The position numbers were made by a program, and so were the translations under genes. From assembly GCF_000835495.1 (NCBI RefSeq), contig NW_015622547.1, forward strand, positions 4,030,001-4,094,000: a stretch of DNA of 64,000 bases. The letters run 5' to 3'. The notes below the pieces were generated by a model. That model was not told the origin of the DNA. It worked only from the letters and a program-made list of their open reading frames with translations, and searched no databases. The stretch is from Cladophialophora immunda. Lineage: Eukaryota > Ascomycota > Eurotiomycetes > Chaetothyriales > Herpotrichiellaceae. Of this stretch, positions 12,437-22,870 are shown piece by piece (the first letter of the stretch is position 1; each line of letters starts with the position of its first letter).

Positions 12437-12839
12437 TATGTAGTTGATGCTTGGGGAATATTCTTCTGAAAGCGTGAAGGGAACTAAACTGGCCTGTGGG
12501 GAAAATCTGGGGAAGGACGCATCCCGCCGGACAGGTAGAAACCTTATAAACAATTCTTCGTCCAAATTGTGGATCCATTTCTGCTCGCCGCCTATAACCA
12601 ATGGCCAATCGACCGCTTTACCGCAACCGCTACGACTTCCAGACACATTTTCCGCACTGCCGCGTAGCCGGTAGAGAGGCACAACAGAGCTTGAGGGGAA
12701 AAAAGGAGTGGCATAATTCTCAGAACGGAGTTGACAGCATCCAAGACCGACAGAGGCACCGACAAAGCAAATATCTACGTTGTGTGAAGAACCAAGTCTC
12801 TTCCTCGACAATCACCTTGTTTCAGGACTGACTGCCACC
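12437..12839. promoter_or_regulatory. shared divergent promoter with tandem CCAAT boxes
   Basis: This lies between the start codons of the sugar porter (12436, minus) and the SDR (12840, plus). Two CCAAT pentamers occur at 12598-12602 and 12605-12609, two bases apart. They are possible HAP/CBF sites. Function is inferred from sequence and position. Confidence 0.35.
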
Positions 12840-13940
12840 ATGGGCTCTATAGCACTCAACCAAGCAGGAGCCACTTTCACCAAGGTTGCTTTCATTTCAG
12901 GGGCAGCTGGAGGCATAGGGAAGGCCATTTCTTTGAGGCTTGCTCGAGATGGCTTCAATATTGCCTTGAGCGACAGGAAGAGTGCAGAGAATGCTATTGA
13001 AGAGGTTGCAAAGGCTGTGCGAGAACTTGGTATGCTCAAGTTTTGCGGAGGCAGTCCGTGATCAGTGCAATACTTACAATCGTCTCAGGTCGAGAAGCGC
13101 TTGTTGTGCCAGTAGATGTGACAGTTCAGAAGGAGGTGGATGAGGCAGTACAGACGACTGCTTCGTCTTTAGGGAGCCTTGATGTATTCTTTCCGCTTCT
13201 GCCATCCAAAACCACTTGCGTCTTCAGCAAATTGATCTTTCCCCTTTGATTCCAGGTTATGGTGGCCAATGCTGGCATGGTTCAAGTCAAGCCACTCACA
13301 GAGCTCACCTCTGAAGAGTGGACTCGAGAAGTCAACGTCAACTTGACAGGTTTGGGCTGCAATACCCCGAAAGCCATTAACCTCAACTCATGAGTTTTCA
13401 GGAGTTTTCCATCAGTATGCAGCTGCAGCAAGACAAATGATCAAACAAGGTGAGAAGACTCGCTTTCAGAATACATTAATCATTACAACAACTGATATTG
13501 CCATAGGAAAGGGTGGCAAGATTCTTGGAACCGCCTCTATGGCTGCTCATCGCGGAATACCTTTGATGTCAGGATACTCTGCATCGAAGTTTGGAGTGCG
13601 AGGCTTAACGGTATGTAACCCTAGTTCTGATATGGACTGGATTCTTACTGCCTCCCAGCAATCAGCGGCGCGGGAACTGGCCAAGTACGGCATCATTGTC
13701 AACGCCTATTGTCCGGGGTACGTAGACACTAATATGTGGGGATCCATGGACAGTCTGTTCCAGAAATATTATGGAGGGGCACCTGGAGAGAACCGCAAGA
13801 AATTCGAAAGCGAGGTGGCACTAGGAAGGCCAAGTTATCCAGAAGATGTGGCCAAGTTTGTCTCATACCTAGCGAGTAATGAGTCGGATTATATGACCGG
13901 TCAGAGTATTTTGATAGACGGCGGCTGTATCATGATATAG
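12840..13940 (+). CDS. short-chain dehydrogenase, diacetyl/acetoin reductase-like (copy 1)
   Basis: A cytosolic NAD(P)-dependent SDR resembling diacetyl/(S)-acetoin reductases (BudC type), so it probably acts on hydroxyketones or vicinal diols. Six exons (12840-13029, 13089-13183, 13256-13349, 13402-13449, 13507-13610, 13659-13940) give 270 residues. The cofactor motif SGAAGGIG is at 20-27, VANAG follows, catalytic Ser153, Tyr166 and Lys170 are in place (YSASK), and the ending GQSILIDGG is typical. It is a paralogue of the SDR at 16420-17430: exon lengths 95, 94 and 282 are identical, and 48+104 here equals the single 152-base exon there. Start 12840 follows ccacc, a good context. It lies between the sugar porter and the hydrolase. 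Confidence 0.9.
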
Positions 13941-14598
13941 ACCACCGGCGTACCCCAATAGCAGACTTGTAAGTTGAGTTACCGAGATCCAATTGCATCT
14001 TATCGACCGCTTTTGCTCTCTCACAAAGAGTCCGAAAAATTCGAAGTCATCTCGGTCCTGGAATTTAACTTTTACCCAGTGTGTGAAAGTCGTGACGAGG
14101 AATCGCCGGCTTCTATAAAGATCTCCCAATTTTCAATTTCGTCGTGGATATGATTGGAGGTCGTGAAATGGGTATCAAATGGCGTGGTCGAAATGCAAGA
14201 GGAGAGAGGGGATGGCCTGCAACTCCGGCCCTTTTCCCTTCAGATGTTTACATACAATCTTCTCCGACTCCGGGTGAGCTTGCTGCAAATCCACTTCCTG
14301 GAAGTAGGCAGAGTCATATGGGCTATCTTCTGCGACCATAGGGTCAGATACTGGCCTGGGTGGTAGCGGAATAGCAAAGGGAGGGCTCTCAGGAGTTATC
14401 TTGCCGAGTGTGGCACAATACTACTCTTACGGCGTATCGAACAGACCAGACCAAACTTACAGTCATCTGTTTGTCGTCGGCTGTGTTTTCCGCGGGTTTC
14501 CGACTGCCTTACACACAGCTATATCAGTCAAGAAAAATGGCCTATTGCTTTACTGGCCCAAAGACAACGACATAGTGGCAGCCAGACACTGCATTCCA
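13941..14598. other. intergenic stretch before the hydrolase
   Basis: This is 3' flank of the SDR and 5' flank of the hydrolase. The hydrolase frame stays open back to about 14401 but without an ATG, so it is treated as leader. Nothing else was recognised. Confidence 0.45.
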
Positions 14599-15827
14599 AT
14601 GTCTCACATTCACGTTTCAGCCGTCATCAACAACCCGATAGGGACGCTGCGTGCGCTCTTCGAGATATGTTGGCGTCTGCCACTGCGCGTGCTTCTCGCA
14701 TGCGTCAAGAAGAGCACACCTTACTATGATCCCACACCGACAACTTCCATATGGCTCGCAATGGCAACTGCGGTTTTTGCACCGTTATTGGCTCATAACT
14801 GGCACTTGCTACTTGCTCGACCGAGAAACATAGACCCACGTACCGCAATACTTTTCCCACCCGATGTCGCAGCAACTGAAACGCAGAAAGATCGGAAGCA
14901 TGGCTTCCACGGATTTTTGTACACGAGCCAGATGTCCCCAGTCTTTGGAAAATCGACTTTAAAGGGTGCTGATGCTGTCTGGCTTCATGCTCATGGAGGG
15001 GGGTTTTATGCCGGGGAGGCTCGTCAGTACCACGACACTTACCTGCGCTGGGTGAACAAGGCATATGAGGAGATGTCCCTTGATCTAAGGATCCTGGCAG
15101 TTGAGTACCGTGAGTCCCATCATCCACTCAAGTCGGTGATCTGGGATAACTAAATGTAATGCAAGCATTGTCGACCACTAAACCTTATCCAGGCGCGCTC
15201 GAAGCCATGTGCGCTGCGTACCTTTACTTAATAAAGGATGGATTGCAGCCTTCGCAGATCATCATCGCAGGAGATTCTGCTGGAGGTATGCAATCCATCA
15301 GCCTCGTGGATCGGGGAAGCTGATTGCCCACAGGGAACCTGGCCATCACGACGTGCTATGAACTGATTCAACGCGGCCATCCTTCACCAAGTGGATTGAT
15401 AATGTTTTCTCCCTGGCTCGATCTAACGCGCTCAACATCCGGAAATTCACCTAACCAACCGACTGACTGGCTTACCACGTTTGACAGCGAAGAATGTCGG
15501 ATTGGGGCAATAGAGATGTACATGGGGACCACCATCAAAACAGCTGCTGATCCAAGAGTGTCTCCCCTGTGGCGAGATCCAATTCCAGACCTGCCTAAGC
15601 AATTCCTATCCGCCGGACGTGCCGAGGTGCTGTTTGCTGACTCTGAGAAGTGGGCAAAGGCTGTCAAAAAGAGGCTCGGGGATGAAGCTATTGAGTGTTA
15701 TTTTGCTCCCGGGCAGGTCCACACATTTGCAATTGGCGGCTGGTTAGCTGATGCCGGAGTGGTAGGGCTCAGCGACTGGCGTGTTCTATCTTTTGTGCGT
15801 GAACAGACAAGGTTGCCAGGGCACTAA
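14599..15827 (+). CDS. alpha/beta-hydrolase, esterase/lipase (HSL-like)
   Basis: A carboxylester hydrolase of the hormone-sensitive-lipase/arylacetamide-deacetylase type (PF07859). Exons 14599-15109, 15193-15285 and 15334-15827 give 365 residues. The oxyanion-hole motif HGGGF is at 132-136 and the nucleophile elbow GDSAG at 197-201 with Ser199; a late VHTF holds the probable catalytic His. A hydrophobic stretch around residues 52-75 may anchor it to a membrane. ATG 14599 is the first ATG of a frame that is open upstream. Being near the BVMO, it is a natural candidate to hydrolyse the ester or lactone made there; this is inferred, since such esterases have broad substrate ranges. Confidence 0.85.
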
Positions 15828-16419
15828 AGCGAGATATTTCAGTCAGTTGTCGATAGAACGGTTGAGCTTTAAGGGGGAATTCAATTGTACTAGACATGAT
15901 GCTACAGGTTCTCTTCTTGATTTCCTCAAGCTACAAATTACGAAGTGATACAAAGGGGATTTTATCAGCCCTGCCCACAGGACCCCCTTTGGCGCGGCAC
16001 ATTGTATTGTCCACCTCAACCTCCACTCCAATCACCTTGTCGCACTAGACAACTGCTTGGTATACATGATACACTTTTCCTTTGAATAGGAGGTGCTCCA
16101 AAACCACCAGGCACCTATTCAACCTGCGTCACTTCAGGTTTGGCCTGGTCGGCTCTCCTTCAAACGAACACGAGCACGTACAGCCTGGAAATTGTATGGC
16201 GGATACCCATGCGGAAAAGTGGATAATCTATTTGACCACAAAACTTCAGATTGGCGTGTAAACAACTCCAAAGCTATCCACCCCTGCCAAGGGCGTCAGT
16301 TTACTTTGACAGTGTTTTCAATGCGTCGAAGTGCACAGTCGTTTTCGCTCCAACCTTGAAAGACTGACCGAGTTTCCTGAACCTGACAACAATCATGGAC
16401 CATAAAAACCTAGATTAGG
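15828..16419. other. convergent intergenic stretch
   Basis: This is 3' flank between the hydrolase and the second SDR. No gene or repeat was recognised. Confidence 0.5.
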
Positions 16420-17430
16420 TCATGTAAGGTAGCAACCGCCGTCTATCAACATACTCTGGCCTGTGATGTAGTCACAGTCCTTGCTTGCCAGATAAGAAAC
16501 AAATTTGGCAATGTCGTCTGGTTGGCTCAATCTTCCAACCAAGATTGACGATTCAAATTTCCGTTTATGTTCACCTGGCTCTCCCCCGTAATACTTTCTC
16601 AGTGCTCCGTCAACCGAGGCCCACATTGGAGTGTCCACCATTCCAGGGCAGTAGTTGTTCACAGATATCCCATAAGGAGCCAGCTCCTGTGCTGCTGCTT
16701 GCTATATACCTTTTAGCTACCCGTTCGGGCATCGCCAGAGAGTAATTGGGTCTTTCACTTACAGAGAGGCCTCTGACGCCCCATTTGGAAGCCGAGTACC
16801 CACCCATCAAAGGAACAGACTTGTGTGCTACCATTGAAGCGGCGGCGATGATTTTGCCGCCAGTGCCTTGCCTGATCATCTGTCTAGCAGCCAGCTGGAA
16901 TTGATGAAACATGCCTGCAAATGTTGGCACTCGCACGAATGTCTCAATGCTAAACCTCGTGTCTTACCTGTAAGGTTGATGGCCATTTCATCCTCCCATT
17001 CCTCGGTCGAGACATCTACCAGTGGCTTAATCTTGCAGACACCGGCGTTGGCGACAAGAACCTGGAATTCGCATGAGCTGGGCCACCCAGTAAATGATTG
17101 TGCCACGGACATTCAGCTGACCAAGGTCCCTGGCCGACTTTTCAAACGCCTCGGTAACTTCAGTCCTTTTGGAAACATCTGCTGGTGTCACAGAGCTTTC
17201 GCGTCCTGCTTGCGGAGTTAGTTGAGAATTGTGTTCGTAGTGAAGAAAATATCCACTTGTGTTCTCGTACCTAAAGCTCGGATCTCTGCCGCTGTAGCCT
17301 CCAAAGCAGTGATATTCTTCTTGATATCGTTAACGGCAACATTGAATCCATCTCGAGCGAGCCGTAGGGCAATCGCCTTACCGATACCACGGGCAGCACC
17401 GGACACAAAAACCACCTGACGTAAACCCAT
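16420..17430 (-). CDS. short-chain dehydrogenase, diacetyl/acetoin reductase-like (copy 2)
   Basis: A paralogue of the SDR at 12840-13940, again of the BudC/diacetyl-reductase type. Five exons (17430-17271, 17205-17111, 17061-16968, 16914-16763, 16701-16420) give 260 residues. The cofactor motif SGAARGIG, VANAG, the catalytic Ser/Tyr/Lys set (GYSASK) and GQSMLIDGG are all present. Compared with copy 1 it lacks ten N-terminal residues and one intron, while all other splice positions match. It is on the opposite strand and shares a 318-base divergent promoter with the dihydrodiol-dehydrogenase-like gene. Two related SDRs may act on opposite stereocentres; this is inferred. Confidence 0.9.
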
Positions 17431-17748
17431 TCCGTCAGCGATGGCTGGTTGCCCGAAGGTCTCGAGTTACATGGATTATTGCTTCATCATCCTCAGCAAT
17501 AAAGTAACATATTCATCCTGCCTTTGATGAGGTATGGAACCTGGGCCATTTGTGAATGGATTCCACGGGTGGAAATGCGGCAAACGAGCGGAAGAACAAC
17601 AGCAGACGGCTTCAGCTCCTACTCGGATGAGAATCGGCGAACGAGATCTGGTCTGAATGAAGTTCATAAGAAAGTTGTGACGCGGACTAATACTGGGCTT
17701 GTGCGTGTTCGTGGGTGCTTGACACTTTTCAAAGAACCTCCGGAAAAC
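17431..17748. promoter_or_regulatory. shared divergent promoter of SDR copy 2 and Gfo/Idh/MocA gene
   Basis: These 318 bases separate two divergent ATGs. CGG triplets are frequent, including a direct CGG-N8-CGG near 17623-17636. No clear TATA element was seen. Co-regulation is inferred from the arrangement. Confidence 0.35.
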
Positions 17749-19206
17749 ATGGCTCAACACCACATTCATACTAGATGGGGAATCCTAGGTAGGCCACGCT
17801 GCCAGAAAACAGAGTAAACCCGGTTTAACCCTCGTCTAGGTACAGGGGTTATTGCCAAGCAGTTCGCCCAGGTACGTGGAGCCAAGAACAGAGACTTGAG
17901 CGTATTCTGACGACAGATATAGGATATGTGCATTGGTCCAGTCACAAGGGGCGTTAGCGATGTCACTCATCAAATTGTTGCCGTTGGTAGCCAGACATCG
18001 ATCCAGAAAGCACAAGATTTTGTGAATGTCACCGGCCTGAAAAATGCTCATTGCTATGGTACATATGAAGATTTCCTCCGCGATGAGACAATAGATGTCG
18101 TTTACATTACAACGTCAGCTGCCCCTGAAGATCCATCAAAATTGAAATAAATGAATAGTGTATTAGTGTTACTAACTGCCTACGTTTTCATCTAGCCCAC
18201 ACTCACATCACTACCGGCATGTCAAACAGTGCCTGCTGGCGGGGAAACATGTCTTGTGCGAAAAGCCTTTCACCATGAATGCCGCACAAGCAAGGGCCCT
18301 CGCTCAGCTTGCGAGCGAGAAGAGCAGATATCTGATGGAAGGTTCATGGACTCGATTCTTTCCGCTCGTTGATAAGCTGCGCCAAATCGTCACCAGCGGC
18401 CAGATCGGAAGTGTTCAGCGTGTATTTTCAGACCATGGCCGAGATCTTATCGATGCATCTACGCCAGCTACAAGCCGTTTCGTTGACCCATATCAAGGAG
18501 CTGGCGGGTTCCTTGATCTGGGTAAGTTGAAAAACTTCCTGGCTAATCCTTACTGTAATCATGCAGAGCTGATCAGATCGGCGCATCCTTTCTACAGGTC
18601 ACTACTCCCTGTTATGGTGCTTCCTCCCACTCTACAACTGGAAAGGCGGTAGCGAAAAACTGGCACCGGCAGTTTCTGGCAATATGATACTTGACAAACG
18701 TGGGTTTGATATCCATTCCACAGCGGTTCTAACATGGCCTGATGGTAAGTCGACTCTCAGATGATTGACCAGCGCTAAATCCTAAATCCTCTAGCAATCG
18801 CTGTGGCTTCGACATCCTTGACTAGCAACACGGACCGTCGGGAAGATGGTGCTGTTGGTCCTGCCACCAAAATCATGGGCACCCAGGGAACGATCACCAT
18901 TCCGGCTCCGTGCTATCGGCCAACCGAGTTCACAGTTCACCAAGATAACCTCAAAACTACATACACATTCCCAATCACTGTAAGAGGCATTTCTCAAGAG
19001 TAATGCTCTGTATTCAAGCTGACTGTAAATTCTAGGGCTATGGGATGGGGTGGGAAGTAGACAATGTCGCTCGTGATATTGCTGGAGGGAAGTTGGAAAG
19101 TTCTACAATGCCACTGGAAGAAACCATCCAAGTCATGACAGTCATGGACACACTACGCGAAATGTCAGGCTTGAAATACCCCGAAGAGAGTGAGCTCATT
19201 TTCTAG
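17749..19206 (+). CDS. Gfo/Idh/MocA oxidoreductase, dimeric dihydrodiol/xylose dehydrogenase-like
   Basis: An NADP-dependent oxidoreductase of the Gfo/Idh/MocA family, closest in pattern to dimeric dihydrodiol dehydrogenase / D-xylose 1-dehydrogenase. Seven exons (17749-17788, 17840-17871, 17923-18113, 18196-18521, 18598-18744, 18795-18979, 19036-19206) give 363 residues. The Rossmann start WGILGTGVIAKQF spans the first intron. The catalytic-lysine motif EKP is at 110-112 after TPHSHHY, and a Tyr (residue 199, DLGHY) sits where the family has its active-site tyrosine. Intron 3 uses a weak GTCAGC donor but is required for the frame. Trans-dihydrodiol or sugar oxidation would fit the diol theme of the neighbours. 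Confidence 0.85.
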
Positions 19207-20067
19207 AGTCGTATTATACCGTATAAGGAGAAATGATACGCAAAAAGGAGTTGGTTGTTTGGAATGTCTCACTGGCAACACGAGTACCAATTGAAACCCG
19301 GCCAGATGTAGGACTGTAAGTTTGCAGGCCTTGAGCCGATTGATCAGGGTTCTATTAGGTTGTTGGCCCCTGTGCTCCTAACCCATCTAGTACCTAATGA
19401 TGGTTTGTAGATAAGGCATGAGCCATCTTCCCATACATGATTCAAGTTCGTTGCTTCATTGCCCTCTATATCGAGAGGTTGGCCTTGTTGGTCTGGTTTC
19501 CTTGGTTCTCTAACCCTCCTTGTGTGTTCAGCTTGCCTGAGCACGGGAGAACGGAAGAACAAACCGTCGTCAAATTTCGTAATACCAAATGTAAAATTTG
19601 ACTGAATGGATGACCCCCAATTTGCGAAGAACTAATATTCGCATTGGAACCCAACAAAGTGGTATCACATTCGGACCTGACAGAAACTCCGCAACACCAA
19701 GCTATTCCAATGTCATGGATATCCCGCAAGCACCAACAAATCTGACATAGCCGCCTGAATCTCATCAAATCTCGTCTTGCCGACAGCCTATAGTATCAGC
19801 CGAATTGGCAACATCCTTGTTTGTTCGTGTTGAAATTGAGGCACCTGGTGTTCGATGGTTAGTACGTGCTGGCTGGAGGTCGCCTGTGAAGACGGGTCTT
19901 GCAAGGACAATCGCTCACCCCCCGCCAGTTGCCTTCCATAACAAACATCCATCTCTTGACTTGTAGTTTAGACTGTGAGGAAGATGTCAGCGTTTTGTGC
20001 ATCGAATCACGCAAACATTTCGCGCCAATGGCTTGCGGCACGTCCACGGAAGCCGAACGAATCGAAG
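19207..20067. other. gene-free stretch
   Basis: No gene, repeat or RNA was recognised. It marks the right border of the catabolic block. Confidence 0.45.
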
Positions 20068-20430
20068 TCACCGGGCTTCGTACCATCCACTGGTGTCATC
20101 GCCGTAATTTAAACATCCTTCAGCATGGTCTCCAACAACCATACATCCAGAGGCACCATTTCCAAATGTGCAACAGCCTTCCTCGACCTCTCTTTTTTGA
20201 CTGGGCTCATTTGCCGCGGACACAGCCTGTTGCTGGTCTGGCTGCGGTTGTGGCGCCTCTTGTTGAGCTTGAGTTTGCGACTGAGGAGGTTCGTCCCGCT
20301 GTAGTCGGTCGTTGCTATGCGCTGAGGAGGAACGAGAGGACTCTTCGTAGGGAGGTGGAGGATCCATGCGTGGGAATGTGCTCGATGCGCCGCCATTAGG
20401 GGGAGACGTCGGAGTCCTGAGTTTTCCCAT
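20068..20430 (-). CDS. small proline-rich / Cys-Gly protein of unknown function
   Basis: A single open frame of 120 residues that I do not assign to a named family. The N-terminal half is Pro/Ser/Gln-rich and low in complexity, with a PPPPYEE motif around residues 24-30 (a PPxY motif, the type bound by WW domains). The C-terminal third is unlike the rest: evenly spaced Cys, Gly and Asn/Asp in short repeats such as GCCTFGNGASGC and GCLNYGDDTSG. No signal peptide or membrane segment is visible. The composition change and the ordered Cys spacing argue for a real gene, but an extra exon cannot be excluded. Confidence 0.5.
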   Translation of the reverse strand: MGKLRTPTSPPNGGASSTFPRMDPPPPYEESSRSSSAHSNDRLQRDEPPQSQTQAQQEAPQPQPDQQQAVSAANEPSQKREVEEGCCTFGNGASGCMVVGDHAEGCLNYGDDTSGWYEAR

Positions 20431-22054
20431 GGTATGATCTTGTCAGTAGCTAGCAAGACACAGAGAATTTGTACGGCGCGTTGACTTGAGGACAAAGCGG
20501 AGGTTGTCAAGGTGGCAAGCGCAAAGGTTGCGAAGCTATTCGCTGTAGCGGCACTGTATGAGTACTCTAGGATTAGCATAGCTGGAGAGCATTTTCAAGG
20601 CCGGAATCACGAAACATATATGCTTCGCGACGACCGCGAGCAAGGCATTGATGCCTCAGCCATCAACTGATGGACGCATTGCAAAGATCGCATGATTGGT
20701 TGAGGCTACGAATACGATTGGCCTTTTTGGTTTCTGCCTGCGGATTGGACTGTGCGAATGGGGACTAGCGGGGTTGCAAACTGAGGCTTAAACAAGCTGT
20801 GGCCAGAATCTATACTCGAATCATGCCCATTTGCCGAGTCGGTGGGAAGGGAATTGTGCAGCCTAATGACGAGGAGCAAAAGTACAGGAGGAACAGGCGG
20901 ATCGGGAGAAGGAAATGTTGGATGCCTGGATTCTAGAAGGTATGTACTTGGTAGGTATGTACACATCAGAGGAAGATGAAGATATGCTCCAGTTGGATTG
21001 GAAGTGAGGGTTGGGGTGGCATTGTTCTCACACTCTCTCCTTTTTATGAGGTAATATGGTAGTAAAGAAGAGAGGGATAATTAGTACGCAGTAAATAGGG
21101 ACTTGGCTCTTGTACGGAGTACTTGTCTGAGCAGAATATGACGCCAACCAGTTGGCGACAGGCGACGGGAGACTCGGTTAGTGAGCAAGTTGGGCAATCT
21201 CTGTGATTCCAGTCTTGATAGGTCAGGTTTGAGGCTGAGTTGATTTTTCGCTCTGTGTGTGAGAACTGCATCAGCACTCTACAAGTACGCTGACGGGTAG
21301 GATGATGTTAGAATACCACCCATCGAGTTGTCTTGCACAGAGACGATTCAGAGACACGGTCAGGTGAGAGTGGATGAAGACCAGAGCAAGGAAAGTGGGA
21401 ATTTTAATCGATACAGCAATTTCGATCTCGTGATTTTCCCCGTGTGAGCACAGAACAAGCGAGTGTGGCGGATTAGAGCCCATTATTAGCCAGGCTCTTG
21501 TGGGCTGTTGCGTGCTATTGCACCATTGCCAATGGTCGTTTTGGGGGCGGCCAACAGGGCCACTTCCCCCTTAGACTTGGGGACCTCGGGAGGTTGCCAC
21601 CCTCCAGTGCCTCACGCCATCACCTGGATTTTATTACTTGTTAGTTAAACTTTGGAGATGGTGGCTCGGCGTTGTTGCCCCTGATTTCCTGATTCTCAGG
21701 TCGACCTGATGCAATGCTCCGTCTTGGGATCGAGATGGGCTCCCGTTGAACCCTCAGCTCGTGGCTCCCTCTACGCGACTAGAGTATGAAAACACTTGCC
21801 CTCCCCTCCAACCCAACGTCCTCAAAGTACATCCTCTTCCCTTGGCCCCTCTGGTTAATTTGTCACTGACAATCTTCTTCTGTATCACGTTGCATCAGCA
21901 GCATTCACATTCGTTTTTCTTTCTTTATCTCCTTTTTGTTTTCATTTCCATCCCTTTGAACTGGCCATTCCCCCGACCTCTCGCAATCTCACCGGCGCCG
22001 ATCAGCAGAACCCTGCACTCGAAGGACTTCCGGCAACTGGCCTGCGTCGCAACA
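20431..22054. other. long leader / intergenic stretch
   Basis: No recognised gene. The last 300 bases are C- and T-rich, with a pyrimidine tract near 21905-21955, and probably form the core promoter and 5' leader of the following gene. The coding frame is open from 21746 but that part looks like translated leader, not protein. Confidence 0.4.
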
Positions 22055-22870
22055 ATGGGCCTCAACAACCACTACCGCTCTGTTTCCACCAACGACGAAT
22101 CCTTCCCGCTCTCCGAAAAGAGTCAGTCAAGAGCAGGCTGGGGCAAGCAGTCCCTCTGTCTTTCTGTTGCGACCGGCACTCTTTTCATCGCCATCATAGT
22201 CGCCATCTTCTCCCTGATTTCTTCTGTATTTGTTTCACACTCCTCTACCTCCACATCCGACGCTCTCTCGGCGTCTACCACCAGCGCAACCGCAGTTGTC
22301 GCCAGTACCTCCGCTGCTTCAACACCCACCCCTCTCGTCGGTGACGACTCGATAAAATCCACCGAGGGTTCTGATGACTCGACCTCGTCAAAGGATGAAA
22401 TCCAAAACTGCGGATATACCCCCGAAGAGGCCAGAGAACATGGCTGCGTCTTTGACGTGATGATGCAACTCTGGACCCCAGCGGCGTGTTTCGACGAATC
22501 TCTTTCAAACCGCTTCCTCGAGGTTGGCAATTGGACCTGGTATGCTGATCCTTCTGCGAGCTACGCCTACACTTTGGAGGAAATGAGAAAAGGCGAACAT
22601 GATGCAGTCTATGTCGCGCAAGACTACCATGTGACCCACTGCATCTACGCCTGGGAAAAGCTGGTCCGGTCGATGAGGAATCAACAGCCCCTCATTACTG
22701 AGTTGATTTCTTATGACCATGTCATCCACTGCAGGCACAAAACCCTTCAGAGAGCCGATGGAGGTAGCTCCATCCGTGGTGTCCGAGCACCTACTGGGTA
22801 TACCCAATGCGCACCATATGACACATGGAAAAATCATCTACCTCCGAACGAGCATTCCTCAACGGACTGA
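22055..22870 (+). CDS. single-pass membrane protein with two HxxHC motifs, UstYa-like
   Basis: A type II-like membrane protein of 271 residues in one exon. A short Ser-rich cytosolic tail is followed by one transmembrane helix (about 36-60), a Ser/Thr/Ala-rich stalk (61-115) and a globular domain. The domain begins CGYTPEEAREHGC and has the pattern GCVFDVM..W.P..C, then HVTHC at 192-196 and HVIHC at 222-226. Paired HxxHC motifs behind one helix are the hallmark of UstYa/DUF3328-type copper oxidases of fungal peptide pathways. The surrounding pattern is that of a widespread relative without known function. The ATG at 22055 is chosen for its caaca context and because it gives the standard tail-helix layout. 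No peptide precursor gene was seen nearby. Confidence 0.7.
   Translation: MGLNNHYRSVSTNDESFPLSEKSQSRAGWGKQSLCLSVATGTLFIAIIVAIFSLISSVFVSHSSTSTSDALSASTTSATAVVASTSAASTPTPLVGDDSIKSTEGSDDSTSSKDEIQNCGYTPEEAREHGCVFDVMMQLWTPAACFDESLSNRFLEVGNWTWYADPSASYAYTLEEMRKGEHDAVYVAQDYHVTHCIYAWEKLVRSMRNQQPLITELISYDHVIHCRHKTLQRADGGSSIRGVRAPTGYTQCAPYDTWKNHLPPNEHSSTD

Noticed and set aside
8009..17748. Recurring CGG triplets in the three divergent promoters as a shared operator
   Set aside because: Spacing and orientation differ (N6 direct, N8 direct, singles) and triplets are too frequent by chance to call a common site.
21746..22054. N-terminal extension of the UstYa-like protein
   Set aside because: The frame is open, but the sequence looks like translated pyrimidine-rich leader, and ATG 22055 gives the normal topology.
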